A program made the translations under genes and the position numbers. This document shows positions 16,159 to 27,322 of a stretch of DNA of 64,000 nt, piece after piece. The DNA is from Mycobacterium sp. 1274761.0. Lineage in GTDB: Bacteria; Actinomycetota; Actinomycetes; Mycobacteriales; Mycobacteriaceae. Below the pieces are notes generated by a model. That model was not told the origin of the DNA. It worked only from the letters and a program-made list of their open reading frames with translations, and made no database searches. The stretch is from contig NZ_LZMC01000109.1 in NCBI RefSeq assembly GCF_001668615.1, positions 62,001 to 126,000 on the forward strand. The letters run 5' to 3'. The first letter of the stretch is position 1. The number at the start of each line of letters is the position of its first letter.

Positions 16159-16772
16159 GACAGCAACCGTAGCGCCGCATCGACGGCCAGCACTGGCACA
16201 TCGAGCGTCTTCGAGCCGAGGTCATGACGGGCTCCGGTGATCTCGACGACCTCGGTAGGCGCCGGAATCAGCGCCGCTGCCGCGCGCAGCTCGTCGAGGG
16301 AGCCGAACGGATCCGACGTGCCGTGAGTGAACACCGTCGGCGTCTCGATCCGCGGCAGGTGTTCGGTGCGGAGCCGTTCTGGCTTTCCCGGGGGGTGCAG
16401 CGGATAGGAGAACAACGTCAGCGCATCGACGCGCGTCGTGCCGTCGGCGACCACCATGGACGTCATCCGGCCACCGTATGAGTGACCGCCCGCGATGACG
16501 GGACCCTTGACCATCGCGCGAACCGCCTCGATCGCGTCGACGACGCCGGCCTGATCCGTCGCCGCGGATCCTGACGGCGGACCCTTCGGCCTGCGCCTGC
16601 GGTACGGCAGGTTGTATCGCACCGCGAGCCAGCCGCGACGGGCCCACTCGTCGCAGATCTTCTTCAGCAGCGCCGACTCCCGGCTGCCTCCCGCTCCGTG
16701 TGTGAGCACCGCGGCGCCCTTGGGTGTTGTGGCCGGCTCGTGCGCGACGCCCGCGATATGGTCGAGGTTCAC
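16155..16772 (-). CDS. Alpha/beta-hydrolase, dienelactone-hydrolase-like
   Basis: 205 aa. The oxyanion segment is VLTHGAGG. The nucleophile elbow GHSYGG carries the catalytic Ser, the acid is probably the Asp of THGTSDPFG, and the His lies in GARHDL. It matches the small KANL3/Tex30-like hydrolase family. The GTG start at 16772 overlaps the thiD stop (GTGA), and the stop overlaps the next start. It is therefore translated within the riboswitch-controlled thiC-thiD operon, but no thiamine role can be read from it. Confidence 0.8.
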   Translation of the reverse strand: MNLDHIAGVAHEPATTPKGAAVLTHGAGGSRESALLKKICDEWARRGWLAVRYNLPYRRRRPKGPPSGSAATDQAGVVDAIEAVRAMVKGPVIAGGHSYGGRMTSMVVADGTTRVDALTLFSYPLHPPGKPERLRTEHLPRIETPTVFTHGTSDPFGSLDELRAAAALIPAPTEVVEITGARHDLGSKTLDVPVLAVDAALRLLS

Positions 16773-17601
16773 GGGTGCAGCCGGAACAGCGGCGAGACCG
16801 GGCCGTGTCCGTGTCCCAACGGGTAAGCGGCGCGCAGACATTCGGTCACCCACGACTTGGCGAACTCGACCGCGTCGGGCACCGTGTACCCGTGGGCCAT
16901 GGCGCTGGCCATGGCCGCTGCCAGCGTGTCACCCGCTCCGTGATCGTCGCCGGTGTCGATACGCGAGGCGCCGAACTCGTGAAAGTCGGTGCCGTCGTAC
17001 AACAGGTCGGGGCTGTTCGGCGACGAGCGTAGGTGCCCGCCCTTCACCAGCGCCCATGTCGGACCCAGCGCGTGCAGTGCGCGAGCGGCGTCACGCTGCG
17101 AGGCCTCGTCGATAACCTCGATGTCGACGAGCAGACGCACCTCGTCGAGGTTGGGCGTCACCAGCGTCGCGAGCGGAAACAGTTCGGCCCGAAGCGAATC
17201 CAGCGCGCTCGGGTGCAGCAGCGGATCGCCGTGCATCGACGCGCAGACCGGATCGACGATGAGCGGCACGTCATCGCCCAGCCCCTGCGACCGCCAGCTA
17301 TCGGCGACAGTGGCGATGATCTCGGACGACGCCAGCATCCCGGTCTTTGCCGCCTGTATCCCGATGTCACCTACCACCGCCTCGATCTGGCCCGCGATGA
17401 CGTCCAGCGGAATCTCGTGAAAACCCTTGACGCCCATAGAGTTCTGCACTGTCACCGCGGTCACCGCGACACACGCGTGCACGCCGAGCAACGCGAACGT
17501 GCGCATGTCGGCCTGGATCCCAGCGCCACCGCCGGAATCGGACCCCGCGATCGTCATCACCCGTGGCGGTGTCTGGCCTCCGGGTGTCAGCGGAAGGAAG
17601 C

Positions 17602-17605
<4 letters not shown>
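16769..17605 (-). CDS. thiD: Hydroxymethylpyrimidine/phosphomethylpyrimidine kinase
   Basis: A 278-aa ribokinase-fold enzyme that phosphorylates HMP and HMP-P to HMP-PP, the pyrimidine substrate of ThiE. Visible motifs are TIAGSDSGGGAGIQADMRTF at the N-terminus, TAVTVQNSMGV, AAKTGML, VDPVC, TPNLDE, KGGH and the C-terminal anion hole DDHGAGDTLAAA. It overlaps thiC by ATGA at its start and the hydrolase by GTGA at its end. Confidence 0.95.
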
Positions 17606-19173
<1,568 letters not shown>

Positions 19174-19177
19174 GGCA

Positions 19178-19275
19178 TCTCCCTACGCCGGCATTACCCG
19201 GTCAGGTTCATACGGTCGACGGCACTCCAGCCGTCCTCTCAGCGCACTTCCAGCGCGCTCCCGCGTGGTGTATTC
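19178..19275 (-). promoter_or_regulatory. TPP riboswitch upstream of thiC
   Basis: On the minus strand the order is CACGCGGGAGCGC, then GCGCTGAGAGGACGGC, then GTATGAACCTGACCGGGTAA and TGCCGGCGTAGGGAG just before the thiC ATG. These are the P2/P3 and P4/P5 core elements of the THI box. The final GTAGGGAGA doubles as the ribosome site, so ligand binding should repress translation. It is the second TPP riboswitch in the window. Confidence 0.92.
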
Positions 19276-19317
19276 AGGCCGTCCCCACGCTAGCGCATGG
19301 AAGACAAATTGCCCGCC

Positions 19318-19377
19318 ATTGGTTTATATAGCTAATATATGCATTTCGTAAGCCGCGACGATACGTAAGCGAACTTG
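19318..19377 (+). promoter_or_regulatory. AT-rich putative promoter/operator of the DHA2 exporter
   Basis: A short stretch (TTTATATAGCTAATATATGC, 19323–19342) is strikingly AT-rich against a high-GC background. It is a near-palindrome around TAGCTA with one extra base. It lies about 40 bp upstream of the exporter start and downstream of the divergent thiC leader. It may hold a promoter or repressor site. No regulator gene is adjacent. Confidence 0.4.
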
Positions 19378-21135
19378 ATGACTGCTGAGATCGAGATGAC
19401 AAAACCCCCCGTGGTGGCGGATGCCAACCGAGCCACCGCGCAGATCGCCCGCAGGCGCAGGCGGATGGATCACGACCATCCCTTCTACAAGTGGGTGGCG
19501 CTGTCGAATACGACGCTGGGCATGCTGCTGGCCTCAATCAATGCCTCGATTGTGCTGATCTCGCTGCCTGCGATCTTCCGCGGCATCGGGTTGAACCCGC
19601 TGGCCCCCGCCAACGTCAGCTACCTGCTGTGGATGTTGATGGGCTACCTGGTCGTCACCGCCGTACTGGTGGTGTTCTTCGGCCGCCTCGGCGACATGTT
19701 CGGCCGGGTGCGCATCTACAACCTCGGCTTTTTGGTCTTCACCGTCGCGGCCATCGCATTGTCGTTCGACCCTTTCCACCTCGACGCAGGTGCGCTGTGG
19801 CTGATCGGCTGGCGCGTGATCCAGGGCGTCGGCGGCGCGATGCTGATGGCCTCCTCGGGCGCCATCCTCACCGACGCGTTCCCCTCCAACCAGCGCGGCA
19901 TGGCGTTGGGCGTCAACATGACAGCCGCGGTCGCCGGCTCGTTCCTGGGCCTGCTGATCGGCGGCGTGCTCGCCGAGATTCACTGGCAGGCGATCTTCTG
20001 GGTCGGCGTGCCGATCGGTGTGCTCGGCACGGTGTGGAGCTACCGGTCACTGCGGGAGCTGGGCGTGCGGACCCCGGGCCGGCTGGACTGGGCAGGCACG
20101 CTGACGTTCGGAATCGGCCTGACCGCACTGTTGGTGGGCATCACCTACGGCATTCAGCCGTACGGCGATTCGTCGACCGGATGGACCAACCCGTTGGTGC
20201 TCGGGGCGATCATCGGCGGCCTGGCACTGTTGGTTGCGTTCTGCTTCATCGAGTTACGGGTGCCGCAACCGATGGTCAACATCCGGCTCTTCCGGTCGAC
20301 GTCGTTCGGCATGGGCAACCTCGCGGGGCTCATGTCGTCGTGCGGCCGTGGCGGTCTGCAGTTCATGTTGATCATCTGGCTGCAGGGCATCTGGCTTCCG
20401 TTGCACGGCTACAGCTTTGAGTCCACGCCGCTATGGGCCGGCATCTATCTGCTGCCGGCGACGTTCGGGTTCCTGATCGCGGCGCCGCTGGCCGGGTCGC
20501 TGGCCGACCGGTTCGGCGCCCGATACTTCACCGTCGGCGGGATGCTGCTGATGGCGGTGTGCTTCATTGCGCTGGTGATGATCCCGGTGAATTTCGACTA
20601 CTGGGTATTCGCGGTGCTGGTCTTCTTCAACGGCCTCGGCGGCGGCATCTTCACCGCGCCCAACACCGCGGCGATCATGTCGAGTGTCCCGGCCGCTGAA
20701 CGCGGCGCCGCCTCCGGCGTGCGGTCGGTGTTCTTCAACGCGGGCTCGGCCCTGTCGATCGGCATCTTCTTCTCGCTGATGATCGTCGGGCTCGCCCACA
20801 CGCTGCCGACGGCGCTACACGACGGCCTGCAAGGGCAGGGCGTCTCGGCGGCCGTCGCCGGTGAGGTGGCCAACACCCCGCCGGTCGGCAGCCTGTTCGC
20901 CGCGTTCCTCGGGTACAACCCGATCGAGGAGCTGCTCGCGCCCCACAACGCGTTGCAGCAACCCGGCGTCAACGCCGAGGTCCTGACCGGCAAGACATTC
21001 TTCCCGACCCTGATCACCGAGCCGTTCCACAGCGGGCTGGTCGTGGTGTTCGTCGCGGCGGCGGTGATGATGGTCATCGGCGCGCTCGCCTCGGTGTTCA
21101 ATCCCGGCCGGTACGGAGGCGTCGACGAAGACTGA
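19378..21135 (+). CDS. MFS transporter, DHA2 (14-TMS) drug-exporter type
   Basis: A 585-aa membrane protein with about 14 helices. Motif A is GRLGDMFGRVR in the loop between helices 2 and 3. Motif C-like glycine-rich segments follow (GSFLGLLIGGVLAEI). The second half repeats the pattern (GSLADRFGARY). The family exports drugs or lipids by proton antiport. ATG 19378 is preferred to TTG 19375; ATG 19399 is also possible. It has a basic N-terminus (ARRRRRMDHDH). The promoter region upstream is unusually AT-rich. Confidence 0.88.
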   Translation: MTAEIEMTKPPVVADANRATAQIARRRRRMDHDHPFYKWVALSNTTLGMLLASINASIVLISLPAIFRGIGLNPLAPANVSYLLWMLMGYLVVTAVLVVFFGRLGDMFGRVRIYNLGFLVFTVAAIALSFDPFHLDAGALWLIGWRVIQGVGGAMLMASSGAILTDAFPSNQRGMALGVNMTAAVAGSFLGLLIGGVLAEIHWQAIFWVGVPIGVLGTVWSYRSLRELGVRTPGRLDWAGTLTFGIGLTALLVGITYGIQPYGDSSTGWTNPLVLGAIIGGLALLVAFCFIELRVPQPMVNIRLFRSTSFGMGNLAGLMSSCGRGGLQFMLIIWLQGIWLPLHGYSFESTPLWAGIYLLPATFGFLIAAPLAGSLADRFGARYFTVGGMLLMAVCFIALVMIPVNFDYWVFAVLVFFNGLGGGIFTAPNTAAIMSSVPAAERGAASGVRSVFFNAGSALSIGIFFSLMIVGLAHTLPTALHDGLQGQGVSAAVAGEVANTPPVGSLFAAFLGYNPIEELLAPHNALQQPGVNAEVLTGKTFFPTLITEPFHSGLVVVFVAAAVMMVIGALASVFNPGRYGGVDED

Positions 21136-21156
21136 CGTTTTGGGTACCCGGCGGGT

Positions 21157-22092
21157 ATGACAAGCACCGACCGCCGCACCCAAGAGGTCCGTCAGCAAGC
21201 AGCGCGCCACGCCGACGAGGCGCGCGCCAAGATGTCCGCTCGGCGCAGCGAGCAGGACGGGGGACTGTCGTCCTGGGTGGCTGAGCGCGCCGGGCAGTGG
21301 GATCTGCAGGGGCCCGACGAGGCGACGATGCAGCGCCAGAAGTACCTGTGGAACTTCCTCGTCGACTACTGGTTCCGGATGGAGATGGACGGCTGGGAGA
21401 ACCTTCCCGAGCCGCCGGTGCTTCTGGTGGGAATCCACTCAGGCGCGCCGTTCGTCTGGGATGCCTGGACGGTCGGCGTGCAGTGGTGGCGGCGGTTCGG
21501 CCAGGACCGTCTCCTGCATGGCACCGCCCACGACGCGTTGATGGCCATCCCCGGCATCGGACGCTACTTCCGCGCGATGGGCGTGCTGCCCGCCGCGCCC
21601 GATTCGATGGCGACCGCGCTCGCCGAGGGCCGCGACGTGGCGGTGTGGCCGGGCGGCGAGGTCGACTCGCTGCGCCCCTGGCATGAACGGGACAGGGCCA
21701 ACCTCGCGGGCCGCAGCGGGTTCGTGAAACTGGCGATCCGCTGCGGCGTTCCGATTGTGCCGATCGCGACTGTCGGGGGCGCCGACGCAATGCCGGTGCT
21801 GATCCGCGGCGATCGGCTGTCGAAGACCCTGCGATTGGACAAGATGTTGCGTCTCAAGGTCTTTCCGCTGGCGCTGTCGCTGCCGTGGGGCATAGCTCCC
21901 GCAGCGTTGCCGCAGTTTCCGTTGCCCGCCAAAATCAGAACCCGCCTGATGCCGGCGGTCGAACTGGACCACGACCCGGCCCGTGCGGACGACCAGGAGT
22001 ACGTGGAGAGCAAATACTCGGAGGTCCAGGCGAGCATTCAGAGCGGGATGGATGCCCTGGCCCGCAAGCGCGCGCTTCCGCTGTTCGGCTAG
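21157..22092 (+). CDS. Acyltransferase of the lysophospholipid/diacylglycerol acyltransferase type
   Basis: 311 aa. The polar N-terminus has a helix rich in Glu, Arg and Ala. The acceptor motif appears as VGIHSGAPFVWDAW, a His-to-Asp block longer than the classical HX4D. Later motifs fit the LPLAT fold: AVWPGGEVDSLRPW (the PEG/FPEGT-type block) and VPIVPIATVGGADA. It is probably peripheral at the membrane, acylating a lipid. Its TAG stop overlaps the TAG of the convergent patatin gene on a shared CTAG. Confidence 0.8.
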   Translation: MTSTDRRTQEVRQQAARHADEARAKMSARRSEQDGGLSSWVAERAGQWDLQGPDEATMQRQKYLWNFLVDYWFRMEMDGWENLPEPPVLLVGIHSGAPFVWDAWTVGVQWWRRFGQDRLLHGTAHDALMAIPGIGRYFRAMGVLPAAPDSMATALAEGRDVAVWPGGEVDSLRPWHERDRANLAGRSGFVKLAIRCGVPIVPIATVGGADAMPVLIRGDRLSKTLRLDKMLRLKVFPLALSLPWGIAPAALPQFPLPAKIRTRLMPAVELDHDPARADDQEYVESKYSEVQASIQSGMDALARKRALPLFG

Positions 22093-24449
22093 TCCCGTCG
22101 CAGCTCCTCCACCTGACGTGCGAGATGCTCGCGAAGGTCCTTGACCCGGGTCAGATCGATTTCGGTGTCGAGCACGGCCTGCAGCACGTCCGGCAGGTGG
22201 CGGGAGAAGGTCTCACCGCCGGTGCCCGCCACGTCCGACAGCATGCGCAGAATCAGCTCCGCGCCGTCCAATCGGCCCCACAGATAGTCGTTTTCGCGAT
22301 ACTTCGCATTGAAGAACGCCGCGAAGTGTTTGACGGGGATGCCCTTCAGCTTGGTCGGCTTGGCATTGCGGTCGGCCGGCGGCGTGAGTGCCTTTGCGGT
22401 CAGCGGGCTGAATTGCGCCACCGGAATCGGTGAGAGCTGCGGCACCTCGCTCAACGCGATCGTCGGGAACAGGATGCCGTCCCACAGCGCGAACCCCAGG
22501 TAGCGGTTGAGCAACGCGTCGCGCGCCTGTGCCGACTCCCACTCCTGGGTGTATGTCTTGAAGGCCGTGAATAGTTCGGCGCTGTCGCCGCATAACGGTT
22601 TCACTCCGGCGGCGTAGCGTTCGAATATGGTCTGCAGTTCGGATCTGTGATCTTGCGCGAACACCTCGGGATCGGCGAGCGTGTCCGTATCGCTGAGGCG
22701 CAGAAGATCCAATGGGAGCTGCTCGACCGCAGCGCGGGTTCCGCGACGGATCGCCGCGATCATCGACCACACCTTGGACTTCAGCGCATCGATGTCGCCG
22801 GCGGGCGGCCTGTCGTCGTCGAGGTCGTACAGATCGTTGATCCGCGCCAGGATGAAGACCAGGCGCCGCTCGCGGTACGGCATGTCGGTGTCGCGCAGCA
22901 GATCCCCGAGCGCCCGGGTACGGCCCGCCTTCCACGCGTCGTGCTGACGCGCCCAGGCGATCCAGGTCGCTGTGACGAAGCCCGCCTTCGCCGACGGCTT
23001 CGGATATCCGAGACACACGTCGATGTGATCGGAGAGTTGCGTCAGCACGGCCTCGAACTTCAGCCGCTGATATGTCGGCCAGGTGGCACCCAGCGCGTTG
23101 CGTGCGCTCTCGTACACCTTGTCGGACACGGCGCGGATCACGTCGTCGGGCGGCACACCGGAATTTACGGGGGCAAGCTCGTCGACGAGTTCCGCCGTGG
23201 TCGCGGCGCTTCGAGCCGATTTGGTACTGTCCGACGATATCATCTGCCGCAGAACGTCTTTGGTGCGATCTTCGACGTAGCTCTCCTGCTCTTCGGCGAT
23301 CGCCCGGATCTCCTCGATCCGCCAGTTCATGTCGCGTAGCTCGGCGAGCGCCGTCAGGATCGGGTGGCTGCTGCGCACCGTCGAGACCGCGACGAGGTCC
23401 TTGAGCCACCGCCTCTTGGTTTTCACCGGTTTCGCCGTGGCCGAATAGAGTTCCTGCCCGGGGTCCGGCTCGATGTAGACCAGCTGCCGGTACACCCGCG
23501 ACTGCGCCCGCCGCCTGGCGATCGCGTCGATCACCACATCGAACGGCGCATTGTCCAGTACGCCGCCGTCGACGAAGTAGACGTCCTCGGACCGGGCGTC
23601 GTCGTATTGGCAGAGGAACACACTGTTGTGCAGACGAACGTCCTGTGCGTCCCGTTTGCCGATCTCGTCTTTGAACGACGACTGGCTGACGGGTGCAAAC
23701 GCGCCGGGAAAGCTGGAGCTGGCCCGGCCGGCGAACGCCAGATCGGCGGTGTAGTCCGCCCCGAACTGCTCCAGCTCGCCGCCGGCGCCGTGAAACACCA
23801 GCACCTGCCGGTAGTCGCGGTCCCGATTGCTGGCACCGCCGGCGCCGGATGGGACAACTACCTCGAAGCCGCGGAGATCGGTTGTGGGCACGTACAGCTC
23901 GAGCGCGGGCGCCTTGCCGGGAAGCAGCGAGGGCGCCTCGGCGCCCCGCTGGTTGTCCATATCCTTCATGGCCTTCAACAACAGCTTGGACATGTGCTCC
24001 CCGCGCAACGGCGACGAGGAGCCGAACAGCCTGCCCAGCTGGCCCACGACGGTGGTGAGGACCTGTGTGGTCGGGCCGAACAGCCGCGGACCGCGGAGCA
24101 GCTTGCGGATGTCGCCCTCGTCGATCCAGACCTTCTTCAGCGGCTCGAGGCCGGCGTTGCAGGCGATGGCCTTGCTCAGCGCGATCCCATTGATTCCGCC
24201 GGCCGAGGTACCGCCGATGATGTCGACGCTCACCATCAGACGAGGCCCGGATCTGGCGATGTCGGTCAGCGCGTCGAAGTAGACCGCCTCGGTGCCGCCC
24301 CCGAACGGGTTGTCGGCGGGATGGGCGTCGAACGCCCTTCCCGCACAGAGCAATTTATGAAGTTCTTTGGTGACACCGTGCATGTAGACGGCCAGCGAGA
24401 CACCGCCGTAGCACACCAGTGCCAAGCGCAATTCGGCTTCGGGCTTCAC
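22089..24449 (-). CDS. Large patatin-like phospholipase, DUF3376 type
   Basis: 786 aa. The patatin domain occupies about residues 5–330. It has an N-terminal glycine-rich oxyanion segment (CYGGVSLAVYMHGV), nucleophile motif GTSAG (Ser82) and catalytic DGG in YFVDGGVLDNAPFD. The remaining 450 residues are the helical extension seen in actinobacterial patatin proteins. It is probably a lipid acyl hydrolase. There is no signal peptide. It converges on the acyltransferase, so the two may act on related lipids, but that is inference. Confidence 0.87.
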   Translation of the reverse strand: MKPEAELRLALVCYGGVSLAVYMHGVTKELHKLLCAGRAFDAHPADNPFGGGTEAVYFDALTDIARSGPRLMVSVDIIGGTSAGGINGIALSKAIACNAGLEPLKKVWIDEGDIRKLLRGPRLFGPTTQVLTTVVGQLGRLFGSSSPLRGEHMSKLLLKAMKDMDNQRGAEAPSLLPGKAPALELYVPTTDLRGFEVVVPSGAGGASNRDRDYRQVLVFHGAGGELEQFGADYTADLAFAGRASSSFPGAFAPVSQSSFKDEIGKRDAQDVRLHNSVFLCQYDDARSEDVYFVDGGVLDNAPFDVVIDAIARRRAQSRVYRQLVYIEPDPGQELYSATAKPVKTKRRWLKDLVAVSTVRSSHPILTALAELRDMNWRIEEIRAIAEEQESYVEDRTKDVLRQMISSDSTKSARSAATTAELVDELAPVNSGVPPDDVIRAVSDKVYESARNALGATWPTYQRLKFEAVLTQLSDHIDVCLGYPKPSAKAGFVTATWIAWARQHDAWKAGRTRALGDLLRDTDMPYRERRLVFILARINDLYDLDDDRPPAGDIDALKSKVWSMIAAIRRGTRAAVEQLPLDLLRLSDTDTLADPEVFAQDHRSELQTIFERYAAGVKPLCGDSAELFTAFKTYTQEWESAQARDALLNRYLGFALWDGILFPTIALSEVPQLSPIPVAQFSPLTAKALTPPADRNAKPTKLKGIPVKHFAAFFNAKYRENDYLWGRLDGAELILRMLSDVAGTGGETFSRHLPDVLQAVLDTEIDLTRVKDLREHLARQVEELRRD

Positions 24450-24510
24450 CTGAGCACCCCCGCCCAGCGTAGGTCGTCACGGCGTCGCTGTTGGACAAAA
24501 CAGCGGAAAG

Positions 24511-25311
24511 TCAGTCCAGCTGCACGAGCACCGGTGCGTGGTCGCTGGGGGACTTGCCCTTTCGTTCCTCGCGGACGATTTCGGCGTGTGTCACGCGGGC
24601 GGCCACCGCCGGTGAGGCGAGGATGAAGTCGATGCGCATCCCGCGGTTCTTCGGGAACCTCAGCTGGGTGTAGTCCCAGTACGTGTACACCGCTGGCCCA
24701 GGCGTGAATGGCCTTACCACATCCGTGAATTGGGCATCGACGATCGCGTTGAACGCCGCCCGCTCGGGTCCGGTGACATGCGTGCTTCCTCGGTACGCCT
24801 CGACGCTCCACACGTCCTCGTCGGTAGGGGCGATGTTCCAGTCACCGGTCAACGCGATCTGCGCGTCCGGCTCGTCGGCCAGCCACCGCTGCGCGGTATC
24901 CCGCAGCGCCGCAAGCCAAGCCAGCTTGTAGCCATAGTGCGGTGAGTCGACGATGCGGCCGTTCGGAATGTAGAGGCTCCACACCCGCACCCCGTTACAG
25001 GTCGCGCCCAGCGCACGCGCTTCGGCCGCCTCTTCGATGTCGGGACGGTCGCTCCACATCGGCTGTCCTTCGAAGCCGACCTGCACGTCGTCGATGCCCA
25101 CCCGCGACGCGATCGCCACCCCGTTCCATTGGTTGAAGCCGCAGTGCACCACGTCGTAGCCAAGGGCCGCGAAGGGCATCGTCGGGAACTGGACGTCCGA
25201 GCACTTGGTCTCCTGCATGGCCAGCACGTCGACATCGGCGCGCTCCAGCCAGTCGGTGACGCGGTCGACACGGGCCCGGATCGAGTTGACGTTCCAGGTG
25301 GCCAGCCGCAT
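24511..25311 (-). CDS. xthA: Exodeoxyribonuclease III
   Basis: A 266-aa AP endonuclease/3'-5' exonuclease of base-excision repair. The EEP-fold residues appear in order: NVNSIRAR, the metal-binding Glu of QETKCSD, Tyr of SLYIPNG, GDWNIAPTDED, DFILAS and the catalytic SDHAPV at the C-terminus. Length is normal for the family. It lies 10 bp downstream of the GNAT gene and is probably in the def-GNAT-xthA operon, as I recall for Rv0427c–Rv0429c. Confidence 0.95.
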   Translation of the reverse strand: MRLATWNVNSIRARVDRVTDWLERADVDVLAMQETKCSDVQFPTMPFAALGYDVVHCGFNQWNGVAIASRVGIDDVQVGFEGQPMWSDRPDIEEAAEARALGATCNGVRVWSLYIPNGRIVDSPHYGYKLAWLAALRDTAQRWLADEPDAQIALTGDWNIAPTDEDVWSVEAYRGSTHVTGPERAAFNAIVDAQFTDVVRPFTPGPAVYTYWDYTQLRFPKNRGMRIDFILASPAVAARVTHAEIVREERKGKSPSDHAPVLVQLD

Positions 25312-25321
25312 GGCCTATAGG

Positions 25322-26245
25322 CTACGGATCCAGAACGCTCCTCACGTGCGCACCGTCGATGTAGCGCGCCCCGTGCTGCGTGGCGAAACCCAGCTGTCCG
25401 TACAACGCGATCGCGGCCGCGTTGTCGGCCAGCACCTGCACATAGCAACTGTCGGCGCCCTGTTCGCTGGCCCATGCCAGCAGCGCCGAACACAGGGCAC
25501 GCGCATGCCCGGCCCTGCGGTGTCCCTCGGCGACGCGAACCGCCGACAGACCCGCCCAGCGGCGCCCGTCCGGTGCGGACGTCACCGCGGCGCGGCCCAC
25601 CGCGGCGTCGCCGCGGGTGGCGAACACCACCGCGCCGGCCACGGTGGCGGTGAGCACCTCGACCGGAACGTGGCGTTGGTAGAGCGCCAGCCACCGGTCG
25701 TCCGGCCGAGGCGCGAGTTTCACCGCCGCATCGGCCTGACCTAAGGGTAGGTCGCGCACCATCACGACGGTCTCCAGGTGGCTGTCCGCTCGGCGGGGTA
25801 GTTCGAGTAGGCGGTCGGCCACCGCCAGCCACGGCGGTTGGCCGCGCTGCGCATACCAGTCGACGATGGCGGGCACCGCGGAGGTGTTCGCGCCGATCTC
25901 AAGCGGCACAGCCGAATTCGCCCTGTGTGTGTACCCACCGGCGCTTCGGCACAGCCAGCCGCCGATCCACTCCTGTTCGGTGCCCGGCCAGGCCAGTGCG
26001 GCCGCGTGCTCGGTCGAGCGGATCGCAGACGTCCGGACCGGCGCGGGTGTCAGCCCCCGCACGGCTACCAGCGCATCAGCCGGAATATCAACCACAGCAC
26101 CGGCTTTCGTCCGCACAGAGATGTGAGAACCGACGCCGAGCAGATGACCGATCACGTCGGTCAGCGGCGGCACCGAACCTTCTGGTAAGCGGTAACGCAG
26201 GCTGACTCGGGTGCCGACCGCGGGCAGATCGGGCACGTCGGGCAT
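25322..26245 (-). CDS. GNAT-family N-acetyltransferase (Rv0428c-like)
   Basis: 307 aa. An N-terminal non-GNAT domain (GTRVSLRYRLPEG, with a short beta-rich look) precedes a C-terminal GNAT fold. The acetyl-CoA loop is VRVAEGHRRAGHARALCSALLAWA, followed by QVLADNAAAIALYGQLGF. ATG 26245 sits one base after the def stop; the frame could begin 10 codons earlier inside def. The acceptor substrate is unknown. Confidence 0.82.
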   Translation of the reverse strand: MPDVPDLPAVGTRVSLRYRLPEGSVPPLTDVIGHLLGVGSHISVRTKAGAVVDIPADALVAVRGLTPAPVRTSAIRSTEHAAALAWPGTEQEWIGGWLCRSAGGYTHRANSAVPLEIGANTSAVPAIVDWYAQRGQPPWLAVADRLLELPRRADSHLETVVMVRDLPLGQADAAVKLAPRPDDRWLALYQRHVPVEVLTATVAGAVVFATRGDAAVGRAAVTSAPDGRRWAGLSAVRVAEGHRRAGHARALCSALLAWASEQGADSCYVQVLADNAAAIALYGQLGFATQHGARYIDGAHVRSVLDP

Positions 26246-26246
26246 G

Positions 26247-26840
26247 TCAGTGACCGAACGGGTCGGGGTCCTCACCGGGCATCCAGCTCAGGCCCGGCAC
26301 GCCCCAGCCGTGCGACTTCACCGCCCGCTTGGCGCTGCGCGCGTGCCTGCCCACCAAGCGGTCCAGGTAAAGGAACCCGTCCAGGTGCCCGGTTTCATGC
26401 TGCAGCATGCGCGCAAACAAGCCGGTGCCCTCGATCGTGATCGGGGTGCCGTCGGCGTCCAGCCCGGTGACCCGCGCCCATTCGGCGCGGCCGGTGGGAA
26501 ACGATTCGCCCGGCACCGACAGGCAACCCTCGTCGTCGTTGTCCGGGTCGGGCATGGTCTCGGGCACCGCTGAGGTTTCGAGCACTGGGTTCACGATGAC
26601 GCCGCGGCGCCGCACCGTCTTGCCGCGGTCTTCGGCGCAGTCGTACACGAATACCCGCTTGGACACGCCGATCTGGTTGGCGGCCAATCCAACCCCGTGC
26701 GCGGCGTCCATCGTCTCGTATAGATCCGTGATCAACTCAGCGAGATCGGAGGGCAGCGAACCATCGTCGGCCACCGGCACCGGTGTGGTCGCGGTGTGCA
26801 AGACGGGGTCTCCGACAATTCGGATGGGAACGACTGCCAC
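26247..26840 (-). CDS. def: Peptide deformylase
   Basis: A 197-aa metalloenzyme that removes the formyl group from nascent proteins. All three family motifs are present: GVGLAANQ, EGCLSVP (Cys metal ligand) and HETGH (two His ligands and Glu). The GTG start at 26840 gives MAVVPIRIVGDPVLH, the usual mycobacterial N-terminus and length. It is the first gene of the def-GNAT-xthA unit and diverges from the DUF3263 gene. Confidence 0.96.
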   Translation of the reverse strand: MAVVPIRIVGDPVLHTATTPVPVADDGSLPSDLAELITDLYETMDAAHGVGLAANQIGVSKRVFVYDCAEDRGKTVRRRGVIVNPVLETSAVPETMPDPDNDDEGCLSVPGESFPTGRAEWARVTGLDADGTPITIEGTGLFARMLQHETGHLDGFLYLDRLVGRHARSAKRAVKSHGWGVPGLSWMPGEDPDPFGH

Positions 26841-26959
26841 GGTTGGCAAGCTTAAGTGAGCCGACTCGCCCGGTTGGCTCACGGCCCATGAACCGAAGCC
26901 GTGGTTCAATATTCGCCGTATCGCTAGCGAGGTCGAGTGCGGAAACGGGCCAGGGAGTA

Positions 26960-27280
26960 ATGGGGAGCAACACGGACGGCGCCATGGCGCGGACTGAGCA
27001 ATCCGGGGACGACTCCGAGCTCACCGATGGGTTGACCCGCCGCGAACATGACATCTTGGCGTTCGAACGCCAATGGTGGAAGTACGCCGGAGCCAAGGAA
27101 GACGCCATCAAGGAGTTGTTCTCGATGTCGGCGACGCGGTACTACCAAGTGCTCAACGCGTTGGTGGACCGGCCCGAGGCGCTGGCAGCCGATCCGATGC
27201 TGGTCAAGCGGCTGCGGCGGCTGCGGGCCAGCAGGCAGAAGGCGCGGGCGGCGCGCCGCCTCGGCTTCGACGTGACCTGA
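26960..27280 (+). CDS. DUF3263 protein (Rv0430-like)
   Basis: A 106-aa basic cytoplasmic protein. The DUF3263 core runs LTRREHDILAFERQWWKYAG to SATRYYQVLNALVD, reminiscent of a helix-turn-helix, with a basic tail VKRLRRLRASRQKARAARR. It could bind nucleic acid. ATG 26960 has GGGAG close upstream; ATG 26984 is an alternative. It is the first gene of a rightward group (virR, sodC, YbdK, LON). Confidence 0.85.
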   Translation: MGSNTDGAMARTEQSGDDSELTDGLTRREHDILAFERQWWKYAGAKEDAIKELFSMSATRYYQVLNALVDRPEALAADPMLVKRLRRLRASRQKARAARRLGFDVT

Positions 27281-27322
27281 GCCTTTCGCGGGTTCGCGCG
27301 ACACGCCGATACAGTGGGCCTG

